NCBI RefSeq assembly: GCF_013393905.1 | Contig: NZ_CP040272.1 | Location: forward strand, 5,948,001-6,012,000 | Reading direction: 5' to 3' | Length of the DNA stretch: 64,000 bases | Origin: Nostoc sp. C052 | GTDB lineage: Bacteria; Cyanobacteriota; Cyanobacteriia; Cyanobacteriales; Nostocaceae | Shown here: positions 53,247 to 62,245 of the stretch, piece after piece | Layout: the number at the start of each line of letters is the position of its first letter | Numbering within the stretch: the stretch's first letter is position 1 | The notes under the pieces: model-generated | Told to the model about the DNA's origin: nothing | Seen by the model: the letters and a program-made list of their open reading frames with translations, nothing else | Database searches by the model: none | Translations under genes and position numbers: made by a program

Positions 53247-53643
53247 TTTCGGAACAAAACTCCCAACAGCTAGCCCAAACTATGTTGAGCTGGTTCGCTT
53301 TTTGGTGCAGCCGTTTTTGGAATCTCCAGAGACTTTAAGCGTCGATTGTGAAATTTCTCAGGCCCTCAAACGGGTTTGGGTTCGCATCGCCTTTGAAAGC
53401 GCAGATAAAGGGAAAGTGTTTGGTCGAGGGGGACGCAATATTCAGGCGATTCGTACAGTAATTGCCGCAGCCGCAGCCGCAGCTGGGCAATCAACATACC
53501 TGGATATCTATGGCAGCACCACTCCAGGCCGCGAGGGTATGTCTTTTGATGAAGACACAGAAGAGCGATCGCCACCGCCGACTAAGAGAGAACCGCGTGC
53601 AAATGATGGGCCTAAACCCATTGTTAAACCGCGCCTCCGCTAG
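53209..53643 (+). CDS. khpA: KH-domain RNA-binding protein (KhpA-like)
   Basis: Single KH domain protein that binds RNA. The core is NYVELVRFLVQPFLESPE then KVFGRGGRNIQAIRTVI, where GRGG is the RNA-gripping GxxG loop. The tail is acidic, then Pro/Arg-rich. The start is uncertain: ATG at 53209 overlaps rpsP, while GTG at 53227 is a good alternative. Position after rpsP matches khpA in many bacteria. Confidence 0.92.
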   Translation: MFLNRSVQQPHHNFGTKLPTASPNYVELVRFLVQPFLESPETLSVDCEISQALKRVWVRIAFESADKGKVFGRGGRNIQAIRTVIAAAAAAAGQSTYLDIYGSTTPGREGMSFDEDTEERSPPPTKREPRANDGPKPIVKPRLR

Positions 53644-53662
53644 GTTGAAACTAGATAGTAAA

Positions 53663-53698
53663 TCTGAGCGGTTGTTGTTAACTCCGCTCAGAATTTTT
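53663..53698 (+). terminator. Terminator after khpA
   Basis: TCTGAGCGG (53663-53671) pairs with CCGCTCAGA (53684-53692), followed by ATTTTTG. It lies 20 bp after the khpA stop. Confidence 0.75.
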
Positions 53699-53846
53699 GC
53701 AAAGATGGAAAGTAGCAAAAAGGTTTTTGGATCTTTTTTTTAACTCTTCACTGAATTTTAAATTTTGGATTTTGGATTTTGGATTAATCCAAAATCCAAA
53801 ATCTAACAAAATCTTTTCCTGTACTTCTTGTAAGAGTTGCCCACGA

Positions 53847-53967
53847 ATTGATCATCCAATACAGTTCAGATAACCACAAAACACTTGTAGAGACGGCGAT
53901 TTATCGCGTCTCAAAAACCCAAAATTGTTGCCAGTAGCGCTTAACTCAAGCGTATTGATTTATAATC
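53847..53967. mobile_element. Older MITE-like copy with degenerate duplication
   Basis: The element 53857-53957 (101 bp) starts CAATACAGTTCAGATAA and ends TTAACTCAAGCGTATTG, imperfect inverted ends of the CAATAC family. The flanks ATTGATCATC and ATTTATAATC match at 8 of 10 positions. The interior includes a GAGACG...CGTCTC hairpin. Its right half is repeated at 59192-59254. Confidence 0.65.
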
Positions 53968-54069
53968 ATTTTTTCAAACAAAATGTTAAGTAATAAAAGC
54001 ATAATTTTGCCGTTAGCAAGAAAATATTAACCTTTGTCAAAAACAGATCCTCACCAATTAAAAAATCCT

Positions 54070-55023
54070 ATGGCAGGTGCCTTAACAATTCAACTGCCGA
54101 ATATTCCCAGTGCGATCGCTCTAGCCGGAGATGGAGAAGAAAATCTCAAAATCCTATCTCGGCAAACAGGAGCCATTTTGGTGCTACGCGGACAGGAATT
54201 AGTGATTTCTGGTACTGAAGGGCAAATTGATCTGGCTTCTCGATTAGTGCGATCGCTTGAAGACCTCTGGATTAAAGGTAATACTATTTCCAGTGCCGAT
54301 ATTTTAACAGCTCGTCAAGCCATAGATAGCGATCGCCAAGGAGAACTCCAAGATTTACAGCGAGATATCCTCGCCAAAAGTCGCCGGGGTGAAGAAGTCC
54401 GTGCCAAAACCTTTCGCCAGCGTCAATATATCGACGCACTCCGTAAACGCGATCTCACCTTCGGCGTTGGCCCTGCCGGTACTGGCAAGACTTATCTCGC
54501 TGTTGTTGTCGCGGTGCAAGCACTCCTTGCCAACCAAGTTGAAAAGCTAATTTTAACTCGCCCTGCTGTCGAAGCCGGTGAAAAACTCGGTTTTTTGCCT
54601 GGAGACTTACAGCAGAAAGTTAATCCCTATCTTCGCCCACTTTACGATGCTATTTATGAGTTTATTGACCCAGAAAAAGTACCAAGTTTAATGGAACGCG
54701 GTGTGATTGAAGTCGCACCACTCGCCTATATGCGTGGACGTACTCTCAATAACGCTTTTGTAATTGTCGATGAAGCGCAAAATACTACACCCGCTCAAAT
54801 GAAAATGGTTTTAACTCGTTTGGGTTTCCGTTCGCGGATGGTGATTACAGGCGACATGACACAAACTGATTTACCACTTCACCAACAATCAGGTTTAGGG
54901 GTGGCTTTACAAATTTTAAAACACGTTGAAGGCATTGCCTTTTGTGAATTTTCTCAAAGAGATGTCGTGCGCCATCCTTTAGTTCAGCGTATTGTGGCTG
55001 CTTATGAACAATATGAAAAGTAG
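54070..55023 (+). CDS. phoH: PhoH family ATPase
   Basis: Cytoplasmic P-loop ATPase related to helicases, linked to RNA metabolism. Walker A is GPAGTGKTYLA and Walker B FVIVDEAQN; RPAVEAGEKLGFLPGD and ITGDMTQTDLP are typical family segments. The N-terminal KH-like region precedes the ATPase. ATG at 54070 (MAGALTIQLPN) is preferred; an in-frame TTG at 54034 would add 12 residues. Confidence 0.92.
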   Translation: MAGALTIQLPNIPSAIALAGDGEENLKILSRQTGAILVLRGQELVISGTEGQIDLASRLVRSLEDLWIKGNTISSADILTARQAIDSDRQGELQDLQRDILAKSRRGEEVRAKTFRQRQYIDALRKRDLTFGVGPAGTGKTYLAVVVAVQALLANQVEKLILTRPAVEAGEKLGFLPGDLQQKVNPYLRPLYDAIYEFIDPEKVPSLMERGVIEVAPLAYMRGRTLNNAFVIVDEAQNTTPAQMKMVLTRLGFRSRMVITGDMTQTDLPLHQQSGLGVALQILKHVEGIAFCEFSQRDVVRHPLVQRIVAAYEQYEK

Positions 55024-55055
55024 TCATTAGTCATTGGTCATTAGTCATTAGTAAA
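55024..55055. repeat. Heptamer repeat TCATTAG/TCATTGG
   Basis: Four tandem heptamers between phoH and the next gene. Confidence 0.7.
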
Positions 55056-55078
55056 AAACTCAGAAAGGATAACAATTT

Positions 55079-55483
55079 ATGAGTACTACTTTGAAAGAAT
55101 TTTTAGAAGCTTGCGAGACTTTGGGAACTTTGCGTTTAATTGTTACTAGCAGCGCTGCTGTATTAGAAGCACGGGGCAAAATTGAAAAGCTATTTTATGC
55201 AGAATTGCCCAAAGGTAAATATGCAAATATGCACACCGAAGGCTTTGAGTTTCACTTGAATATGGATAAAATTATTCAGGTGAAATTTGAAACAGGTGAA
55301 GCGAAGAGGGGAAATTTTACAACCTATGCAATTCGGTTTTTAGATGACAAACAAGAATCTGCTTTGAGCCTATTTTTACAATGGGGTAAACCGGGAGAAT
55401 ATGAACCAGGACAAGTGGAAGCTTGGCTGGCTTTGAAAGAGCAATATGGGGAAGTTTGGCAACCTTTACCAGCAGAAACTTAA
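55079..55483 (+). CDS. ChuX/HutX-like protein (tentative)
   Basis: 134-aa soluble protein. The pattern of a helical start with ETLGTLRLIVTSSAAVLEARG, then HLNMDKIIQVKF and TYAIRFLDDKQESALSLFLQW resembles the ChuX/HutX heme-handling fold (PF06228). Similarity is judged by eye from strand order, so the family and any heme role are tentative. AAAGGA lies 10 nt before the ATG. Alone between phoH and a toxin-antitoxin pair. Confidence 0.6.
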   Translation: MSTTLKEFLEACETLGTLRLIVTSSAAVLEARGKIEKLFYAELPKGKYANMHTEGFEFHLNMDKIIQVKFETGEAKRGNFTTYAIRFLDDKQESALSLFLQWGKPGEYEPGQVEAWLALKEQYGEVWQPLPAET

Positions 55484-55562
55484 TGCGTAATACTTTGGAA
55501 AAATAAGCTAAATTGAGAAAAGTCTCTATGTGAAATGTTTCCAAATCTTGGAGATTTTTAGA

Positions 55563-55832
55563 ATGAAATGGACACTTGATGAAGCCCAAAAACAGCTACC
55601 CTCAATAATTAATGCGACTAGTCAAGAACCTCAGCTAATCTACACTGAAGAGGAATTGGTGGCCGCAATTCTAGATCCTGAGCTTTTTCAAGAATTTTTG
55701 AACTGGCGACAAAAAGCTACGAAAACATCTCTAGCTCAAGTCTTTAAAGAACTTCAGCAGTTATGTACTGAAGAAGATTATAGCTTAGAGATACCACTGC
55801 GAAGCAACCGTAACAATCCTTTTATTGAATAG
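55563..55832 (+). CDS. Antitoxin, Phd/YefM-like
   Basis: 89-aa protein whose start MKWTLDEAQKQLPSIINA is the Phd/YefM-type N-terminal DNA-binding pattern, with YTEEELVAAILDPELFQEFL next and an acidic tail. ATG at 55563 has GGAG 9 nt upstream; the frame extends to 55530 without a good site. It is directly upstream of a PIN-domain toxin, the usual antitoxin-toxin order. It should neutralise the toxin and repress the operon. Confidence 0.82.
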   Translation: MKWTLDEAQKQLPSIINATSQEPQLIYTEEELVAAILDPELFQEFLNWRQKATKTSLAQVFKELQQLCTEEDYSLEIPLRSNRNNPFIE

Positions 55833-55836
55833 GAGG

Positions 55837-56235
55837 ATGAGTAATCTTTGTGATACTAATATTATCAGTGAGTTGACTCGTCCGATTCCAAATCCAGGGG
55901 TGATAACATGGAGCGGCACTGTGACATCTATTAACTTAAGTGTTATTACAATTGAGGAAATTTATTATGGTTTAACAGCGAAGCCTAATTCTAGAATCCA
56001 AAACTGGTTTGAAAACTTTCTTACAACTCACTGTCAAATTTTCCCCATCACCTCAGAAATTGCCAAGTGTTCGGGTGAATTGAGAGGCTTTTTGAGGACT
56101 CAAGGTAAACCCCGTTCGCAAGCTGATATACTTATTGCAGCAACAGCCAAAATACATTCCATGACTCTTGTTACTAGAAATATTAAGGATTTTGAGGGTT
56201 GTGATATATATACACTGAACCCATTTCAGCTATAA
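55837..56235 (+). CDS. PIN-domain toxin (VapC/FitB-like ribonuclease)
   Basis: 132-aa Mg-dependent RNase of the VapC type. Acidic active-site residues are seen in LCDTNIISEL, ITIEEIYYG, RSQADILIAA and VTRNIKDF. ATG at 55837 gives the canonical MSNLCDTN start, but AGGAGG abuts the ATG with no spacer; an in-frame TTG at 55825 overlaps the antitoxin. Translation is therefore probably coupled to the antitoxin gene 4 bp upstream. RNA target unknown. Confidence 0.85.
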   Translation: MSNLCDTNIISELTRPIPNPGVITWSGTVTSINLSVITIEEIYYGLTAKPNSRIQNWFENFLTTHCQIFPITSEIAKCSGELRGFLRTQGKPRSQADILIAATAKIHSMTLVTRNIKDFEGCDIYTLNPFQL

Positions 56236-56368
56236 CAATTGTGACACTAGAATAGTCTTATTGACATTATAAGACTGTCTTGAGTAGCTCTCACTAAAAT
56301 CAATAAGAGTCGATAGTATAGATTAATTTTTAATCAATAAATAATAAACGTTAAATATAAAATTGCTA

Positions 56369-57169
56369 ATGTTTTGTATAAAAGCGATTTGGAGTTTTTG
56401 CTTAATTGCTTTTTTCCTGCTATGGAGTGGAGAAGCTGAAGCCGGAGAGTTATCTGAACGGTTAACCAACTTTCCCCAATGGGAAAAGTTAACTTCAGTG
56501 CAACCAGCATCGGGAGATTTAGTTTACCCTGAATGGATGGCTGGTACTTGGAAAGTTACAAGTACTTTGGTAGATTTAGCTGCGCCTTTAGCACCAGAGA
56601 TTGTAACTCCAGGGTTTGAAGGTAATCGCCGACAATTAAATCAGCCTGTGAGTTTTGTAGTAAGATTTGTAAAAGAACAACCATCTATTACTGGACTAAA
56701 AATATTTCCCCAGATAGATTACAAATCCCCAATTTTAGTAGCAGATAGAGCATTTAATAGCTTGAATTTGGCAAGGGCTTATTTAGGGGATGAAGCAGTG
56801 TTATCAGTGAAAGTAGATCCAGATTCACCTAATCGTCAAATTACATTCTTGCGTAGCAGTCGGCAACTAGTTTCCATTGTGACTGCACGAGCCACAGAAA
56901 ATCCCCATGATGGCAAATTCATCACCACAGAAGTGTTTCAACAACTATTTAAAGGCGGTTCACGCCCCTATTTAAACTCTGTAGAATCTACCACCGCTTA
57001 TCATAAACTTTCAACATCTAATCCAGTGATTGAAGCAGATCAAGTTACTGCTGTTTATCTTTCACCCCAAGATCCAGATTACTTTAAAGCGGGTTCTCGA
57101 CCAGTTGCTCTCTATCGCTATCGCCTTGAATTTTTCCCTCAAGAACTGCCAACTACTCCCAAAGGGTGA
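56369..57169 (+). CDS. Exported DUF6816-like cyanobacterial protein
   Basis: 266-aa protein with a signal peptide (hydrophobic 4-20, then SGEAEAG) and a globular beta-rich domain containing LVYPEWMAGTWKVTSTLVDL near residue 55 and YRYRLEFFPQ at the end. This lipocalin-like pattern matches a family conserved in cyanobacteria and chloroplast lumen (DUF6816, from memory). No enzymatic motif. ATG at 56369 is preferred to TTG at 56363. Confidence 0.75.
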   Translation: MFCIKAIWSFCLIAFFLLWSGEAEAGELSERLTNFPQWEKLTSVQPASGDLVYPEWMAGTWKVTSTLVDLAAPLAPEIVTPGFEGNRRQLNQPVSFVVRFVKEQPSITGLKIFPQIDYKSPILVADRAFNSLNLARAYLGDEAVLSVKVDPDSPNRQITFLRSSRQLVSIVTARATENPHDGKFITTEVFQQLFKGGSRPYLNSVESTTAYHKLSTSNPVIEADQVTAVYLSPQDPDYFKAGSRPVALYRYRLEFFPQELPTTPKG

Positions 57170-57256
57170 TTTGTCATCTAGCTCTTGACTACTTTGTAAT
57201 ACATCTGTAGTATATAAATTCCAAGTTTACGATCGCGCTCTTGGACGGTGTGCATC

Positions 57257-59077
57257 ATGGCCAAATTTCAAGATATTGTCAATTACTTTCGCTCTGACTG
57301 GAAACTAAGTGTTTTTAGTATTGCAGCATCCGGCGTTTACGAAATTATTGATTTGGTTGTCCCTTATGCAATCGGGCAGATTTTAAACATTCTGTCTGCT
57401 CAACCATTGGATAAACCACTTCAAAGTGCGATCGCAACTTTTTCTGATATCACCAATTACCCAGTCACTAAAACTCTATCTTTGAGTATATTACTGGGTT
57501 TAGTTTTCGTTGTCACTGTACTGAGAGCGCCAACACAACCTTGGTTAACCCATTGGTTTCATTGGGATATAACCTTAAGGTTGCGTCGGCAGAAAGCCCA
57601 AACAGCCATCGAAAAGATTCTCACTCTCCCACTAGAATTTTATGATGAAAATAACCCTGGACGCATTGCGGGAAGAATAGCTAGAGGTATTTCTAACCAC
57701 ACTTTTACGTACCCTGAGATTGCGGGACAATTGATTCCTAAACTAGTTCGGGTGCTGGGAATTTTCGTATTTATCTTAGTGATTGAGTGGCGAATTGCGA
57801 TTTTATATCTGATTTCCTTTACGGTTATTCTTAGCTTTACCTTGAAGGATTTAAAGCAGCTAATTTGGCACGAAACTATACTAGATAAATATGGAGAAGA
57901 TACAGAAAGCCGCAATTCTGAACTGATTACTAACATCAAAACGGTGAAGGCATTTGCTACAGAAGCTAACGAACTGAAGCGGCAAAAGCAACGTTTGGAT
58001 CGTGAACTAACGGTGGTTGAGTATCGTGTCCACAAAGGTTATGTGAAACTGGCTACTTGGCAAAGAACTGTAATTCAGTTCTGCGTATTTACTATCCTGG
58101 GTTTGGCTCTAGCAGCAACAGTAAACGGTAGAATTTCTCTCGGTCATTTTGTCATGACTTTAACTCTTTCTAGCATGGCCTATGCTGAATTAGAACCTAT
58201 TAGCAATTTGGCAGAACTTTTTGCCCGTCGTTATTCTTCCATGCTGCGGTTTCACGAATTTCTCCAAGAGCCAACTGCACCTGATTCAGCTAGTCTTTTA
58301 GAAGAGAGTAATCAGACAGAATCACCCTATAAATTTACTGGAAAAGTTGAGTTGTCCCATGTCAGTTTTGGATATGATGCCAACCGTCAAGTTTTACAAG
58401 ATATCAACTTATTGATTGAGCCATACCAAACAGTGGCATTAGTGGGGCGTTCCGGTTCTGGTAAGTCTACTTTAGTGAAATTGCTGTTGCGCTATTTTGA
58501 ACCTCAAGCAGGTCAAATTCTGATTGATGGTCAAGATATTCGCACTTTGAATGTGGGTAAATATAGACGAAGGCTAGCGATCGTTCATCAAGAAGTAGAC
58601 GTTTTCAACGGTACTATCTTGGATAACCTCACCTATGGTAGAACGAATGCGACTTTGGAACAAGTTAAGGAAGCCTGTAGAATTGCCAGAGTCGATGAAA
58701 TAGTGCAGCAACTACCCCAAGGTTATTACACCGTCGTGGGAGAACGAGGTGTCAGGCTATCTGGAGGACAAAGACAACGTTTGGGAATTGCTAGGGCGTT
58801 GCTAGTGGAACCAGACGTATTAATTTTTGACGAAGCCACCTCTAGTTTAGATTATGAGTCTGAGCGTTCAATTCAGCTAGCGATGCGATCGATTCAGGGT
58901 ACTTGCACCACCATTGTGATTGCCCACCGTTTAAGCACAGTGCGAGAAGCTGATAAAATTGTCGTTCTAGAGCAAGGAAAAATTGTAGAAGTGGGTAGCC
59001 ACCATGAACTCTTGCGCCACGAAGGCATTTATCGCCGCTTGCACTCCTTGCAAGAAACAGGAGAACTTCTGAGTTAG
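57257..59077 (+). CDS. ABC exporter, fused permease and ATPase
   Basis: 606-aa half-transporter working as a dimer in the inner membrane. Six membrane helices span about 15-330. The nucleotide-binding domain has Walker A GRSGSGKST, signature LSGGQRQRLG, Walker B VLIFDEATSSLD and the H-loop VIAHRLSTV. It belongs to the lipid/peptide/drug exporter group; substrate is not inferable. ATG at 57257 is used; a GTG three codons earlier is possible. Followed by a terminator. Confidence 0.94.
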   Translation: MAKFQDIVNYFRSDWKLSVFSIAASGVYEIIDLVVPYAIGQILNILSAQPLDKPLQSAIATFSDITNYPVTKTLSLSILLGLVFVVTVLRAPTQPWLTHWFHWDITLRLRRQKAQTAIEKILTLPLEFYDENNPGRIAGRIARGISNHTFTYPEIAGQLIPKLVRVLGIFVFILVIEWRIAILYLISFTVILSFTLKDLKQLIWHETILDKYGEDTESRNSELITNIKTVKAFATEANELKRQKQRLDRELTVVEYRVHKGYVKLATWQRTVIQFCVFTILGLALAATVNGRISLGHFVMTLTLSSMAYAELEPISNLAELFARRYSSMLRFHEFLQEPTAPDSASLLEESNQTESPYKFTGKVELSHVSFGYDANRQVLQDINLLIEPYQTVALVGRSGSGKSTLVKLLLRYFEPQAGQILIDGQDIRTLNVGKYRRRLAIVHQEVDVFNGTILDNLTYGRTNATLEQVKEACRIARVDEIVQQLPQGYYTVVGERGVRLSGGQRQRLGIARALLVEPDVLIFDEATSSLDYESERSIQLAMRSIQGTCTTIVIAHRLSTVREADKIVVLEQGKIVEVGSHHELLRHEGIYRRLHSLQETGELLS

Positions 59078-59138
59078 GTGATATACACCTTTTAGATTTT
59101 AAATTTTAGATTGACCACAGAATAAATCCGCTTGATTC

Positions 59139-59172
59139 AATCGACTTTATTCACAATAAGGTCGATTTTTTC
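59139..59172 (+). terminator. Terminator after the ABC exporter gene
   Basis: AATCGACTTTATT (59139-59151) pairs with AATAAGGTCGATT (59155-59167), one G-T pair, loop of 3, followed by TTTTTCT. Confidence 0.75.
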
Positions 59173-59191
59173 TAATTTTACCCAACAGTAT

Positions 59192-59254
59192 GCGATTTAT
59201 CGCGTCTAGAAAACCTAAAATTGTTGCCAGTAGCCCTTAACCTAAGCGTATTAG
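59192..59254. repeat. Truncated CAATAC-family element (right half)
   Basis: Shares GCGATTTATCGCGTCT and TTGTTGCCAGTAG and the CTAAGCGTATT end with 53896-53957, at roughly 90 percent identity by eye. The left end is missing. Confidence 0.65.
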
Positions 59255-59425
59255 ATTATAGTTTTATTTAGAAAATATCGTTAACACAATGGCGGTTTTT
59301 GCCGACCATCCAACCTTTCATCCGAGAATAAAGTTTTGCACCTGACTCAATCCACCTTCTTGAATCGATAATTATGCAATCATTTTGCAGTAAAATTAAT
59401 CGTCAAGATAGAGGAGGGCTTTGAG

Positions 59426-60778
59426 ATGACTCGTGTCATCATTGTGCGCCACGGTCAAAGTGGTTATAATACCGAGCGGCGTATCCAAGGACGCACTGAT
59501 GCGTCAACATTAACCGAAAAAGGTCGTAACGATGCCAGTAAAGTAGGCAAAGCCCTCAGCAATATCTTATTTAATGCAATTTACAGCAGTCCTTTGCAAC
59601 GAGCAAAGCACACAGCAGATATTATCCATAGTGAGTTAGCTAATCATGCTGAACAATCTGCTGTACTCCAAGTTTCTAATTTACTCTTAGAAATTGACCT
59701 ACCTTTATGGGAAGCACTGCTGACTTCTGAAGTCAAGCAGAAATTTGCCGAAGACTATCGCACTTGGCATCAACGCCCAGACGAACTGCGGATGTTGCTT
59801 AATGATGCACAGGGAACAAGAGAACATTATCCCGTTCTTGCTTTATACGAACAAGCAAGGCAGTTTTGGCAAGAAACTTTGTCTCACCATCAAGGCGAAA
59901 CTATTCTGATTGTGGGACATAACGGAATTAATCGCGCCCTGATTAGCACAGCACTAGGAATTTCTCCCAGTCGCTATCACTCAATACAGCAATCTAACTG
60001 TGGCATCACTGTATTAAATTTTGCTGGGGGGTTGGGCGAACCAGTCCAGCTAGAATCCTTAAATCAGACGCAACACACCGGAGAATCTTTACCCTCATTG
60101 CGACCGGATCATCAAGGAGTACGATTGTTGCTGGTGCGTCACGGCGAAACTGACTGGAATCGCCAAACTAGGTTTCAAGGACAAATTGATGTCCCCCTCA
60201 ACGACAACGGTAGACAACAGTCACAAAAAGCAGGCGAATTTCTCCAAAAGGTAGCAATTGATTTTGCTGTAAGCAGCACAATGTTGCGTCCTAAAGAAAC
60301 AGCAGAGATTATTTTAAAACAACATCCGAATGTAAAGTTAGAGTTGCAAGATGGTTTAAGAGAAATCAGTCATGGACTTTGGGAAGGAAAATTAGAAACC
60401 GAGATAGAGCAGGAGTTTCCAGGAGAGTTACAACGCTGGCGACTAGTACCAGCCGAAGTGCAAATGCCCGAAGGAGAAAATTTGCAACAGGTGTGGGAAC
60501 GCAGCGTTGTTGCTTGGCAATCAATTGTACAAGCCGCATTAAATAATGAATTCAAAACTGTATTAGTAGTAGCTCATGACGCTACTAACAAAACTCTGCT
60601 TTGTCACATTCTGGGCTTATCGCTGGAAAATTTCTGGAATTTTCGCCAGGGTAATGGCGCAGTCAGTGTTATTGACTATCCTTCTGGAATCGATGGTTTA
60701 CCAGTTTTGCAAGCGATGAACATCACCACTCACTTGGGTGGAGGCGTACTAGATAAAACAGCAGCGGGGGCGTTGTGA
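59426..60778 (+). CDS. Two-domain histidine phosphatase (phosphoglycerate-mutase-like)
   Basis: 450 aa made of two histidine-phosphatase domains. Domain 1 has VRHGQSGYNTERRIQGRTD with nucleophile His9 and VGHNGINRAL. Domain 2 (from about 234) has VRHGETDWN, EISHGLWEGKLE and AHDATNKTLL. Domain 2 looks catalytically complete; domain 1 lacks the usual GxWEG after its acidic segment (EIDLPLWEALL). Cyanobacterial relatives include cofactor-independent phosphoserine phosphatases. GAGGAGGG provides a strong ribosome site. Confidence 0.9.
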   Translation: MTRVIIVRHGQSGYNTERRIQGRTDASTLTEKGRNDASKVGKALSNILFNAIYSSPLQRAKHTADIIHSELANHAEQSAVLQVSNLLLEIDLPLWEALLTSEVKQKFAEDYRTWHQRPDELRMLLNDAQGTREHYPVLALYEQARQFWQETLSHHQGETILIVGHNGINRALISTALGISPSRYHSIQQSNCGITVLNFAGGLGEPVQLESLNQTQHTGESLPSLRPDHQGVRLLLVRHGETDWNRQTRFQGQIDVPLNDNGRQQSQKAGEFLQKVAIDFAVSSTMLRPKETAEIILKQHPNVKLELQDGLREISHGLWEGKLETEIEQEFPGELQRWRLVPAEVQMPEGENLQQVWERSVVAWQSIVQAALNNEFKTVLVVAHDATNKTLLCHILGLSLENFWNFRQGNGAVSVIDYPSGIDGLPVLQAMNITTHLGGGVLDKTAAGAL

Positions 60779-60945
60779 GTAATGAGTAATGAGTAATGAG
60801 TAATGAGTGAGGAGTTAAGTTAAAAGTGAAAAATTATGAGTTATGAATAAAGTTAAAAATGATGAGCAAGGGACAAATAACTGGTAAATCTTAACTCATA
60901 ACTTGTAACTTCTAACTCCTAACTTTATTTTTAACTCCTAACTAA
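60779..60945. repeat. Heptamer repeats (AGTAATG, CTAACTC)
   Basis: Four to five AGTAATG units after the phosphatase gene stop, then CTAACTCCTAACT-type units near 60895-60945. Together they fill the spacer before the dihydroorotase homologue. Confidence 0.7.
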
Positions 60946-60952
60946 AAAAATT

Positions 60953-62245
60953 ATGATGGAACTGCTGCAAAAAGTACGGGTGATTGATCCGGTTTCTGAA
61001 ATTGATGAACTCTTTGATGTATTGATTACTGATGGTTATATCAAAGCAGTAGCTTCGCATATTTCTGATATTAGTTCTGATACTAAAATCAGAGATTGTC
61101 AGGGATTAGTTCTTGGCCCTGGGTTGGTGGATTTGTACAGCCACTCTGGAGAGCCTGGCTTTGAAGAACGGGAAACTCTTTCGTCTTTTTTACAAGCTGC
61201 TGCTGCTGGCGGCTTTACCAGAGTTAGCATTTTACCCGATACATACCCGGTTATTGATAACCCTGCACTTGTGGCGCAGTTGCAGCAGAAGAGGAGAGAG
61301 GGAGAAGGGGGACAAGGGGGCACTTTTTCTCCCTTGTCTTCTCGTCTCCCCCTGCTTCATATCTGGGGTGCTATCACCCTAGATGTTGCTGGGAAGCAAA
61401 TGACGGAATTGGCAGATTTAGCGGCGGCTGGAGTTGTTGGTTTTACAGATGGTAAGCCGTTAGAAAATTTGGCGTTGGTGCGAGGAGTGTTAGAGTACCT
61501 CCAGCCGTTGGGGAAACCAGTAGCGTTTTGGCCTAGCGATCGCCAGTTAACAGCAAATGGTGTAATGAGAGAAGGGTCAGATGCTCTCCGTTTCGGTTTA
61601 CCGCCAATACCCGCCAGCGCTGAAACAACTGCGATCGCAGCTATGCTTGAATTGGTTGCAGCAATTGGTACACCAGTCCATATTATGCGCGTTTCCACCG
61701 CTCGCAGCGTGGAATTAATCGCCTCAGCTAAGGCGGCTGGTTTACCAATCACCGCTAGCACCACCTGGATGCACCTTTTACTAGATACAAAAGCAGTTAA
61801 GAGTTATCACACTAGCTTGCATTTAGACCCACCTTTAGGTAATTCTCGTGATCTGGTGGCGTTACGTGCCGGAGTACGTGCAGGTGTAATTGATGCGATC
61901 GCTATTGACCACACACCCTACAGCTATGAAGAAAAAGTCCAAGCCTTTGCCGAAGCACCAGCCGGGGCGATTGGTTTGGAGTTAGCATTACCTTTGCTGT
62001 GGCAATATCTCGTTGAAACTGAAGAATTTACAGCTTTAGAATTATGGCGGGCATTGAGTGCCAGTCCAGCAGAGTGTTTAGGGCAGAAAGTAAGTGCGAT
62101 TCTACCTCATCAACCAGCAGAACTTACTTTATTTAATCCCCAGCAAACCTGGAAAGTCGAACGGAAGAGTCTTTATACACTTTCACAAAATACACCTTGG
62201 TTAGGACAACAGTTAAAGGGTCGTGTTGTGCAAACTTGGTGCTGA
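60953..62245 (+). CDS. Dihydroorotase homologue lacking catalytic residues
   Basis: 430-aa amidohydrolase-fold protein of the PyrC/AllB type. The metal motif DxHxHxR is DLYSHSG at 60-66: Tyr62 replaces the first His and Gly66 the substrate Arg. MRVST replaces HVST, and IDHTPY replaces TDHAPH. FAEAPAGAIGLELALPLL is still family-like. This matches the non-catalytic PyrC' forms that support aspartate transcarbamoylase, so true dihydroorotase activity is unlikely. A G/C-run repeat (61290-61350) is inserted in frame, adding about 18 residues around REGEGGQGG. Confidence 0.85.
   Translation: MMELLQKVRVIDPVSEIDELFDVLITDGYIKAVASHISDISSDTKIRDCQGLVLGPGLVDLYSHSGEPGFEERETLSSFLQAAAAGGFTRVSILPDTYPVIDNPALVAQLQQKRREGEGGQGGTFSPLSSRLPLLHIWGAITLDVAGKQMTELADLAAAGVVGFTDGKPLENLALVRGVLEYLQPLGKPVAFWPSDRQLTANGVMREGSDALRFGLPPIPASAETTAIAAMLELVAAIGTPVHIMRVSTARSVELIASAKAAGLPITASTTWMHLLLDTKAVKSYHTSLHLDPPLGNSRDLVALRAGVRAGVIDAIAIDHTPYSYEEKVQAFAEAPAGAIGLELALPLLWQYLVETEEFTALELWRALSASPAECLGQKVSAILPHQPAELTLFNPQQTWKVERKSLYTLSQNTPWLGQQLKGRVVQTWC

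Larger units (their letters stand above)
53644..54069. other. Spacer with terminator and repeat element
   Basis: Holds a terminator at 53663-53698, a palindromic GGATTTTGGATTTTGGATT array at 53765-53805 and an old MITE-like copy at 53857-53957. The region from 54034 could be coding if phoH starts at the TTG there. Confidence 0.65.
59078..59425. other. Spacer with terminator and truncated repeat
   Basis: Holds the ABC exporter terminator (59139-59172) and a right-half copy of the element seen at 53857-53957 (59192-59254). About 150 bp remain for the promoter of the phosphatase gene. Confidence 0.6.

Noticed and set aside
60779..60945. Tandem repeats considered as a CRISPR array
   Set aside because: Units are 7 bp without spacers; they are heptamer STRR repeats.
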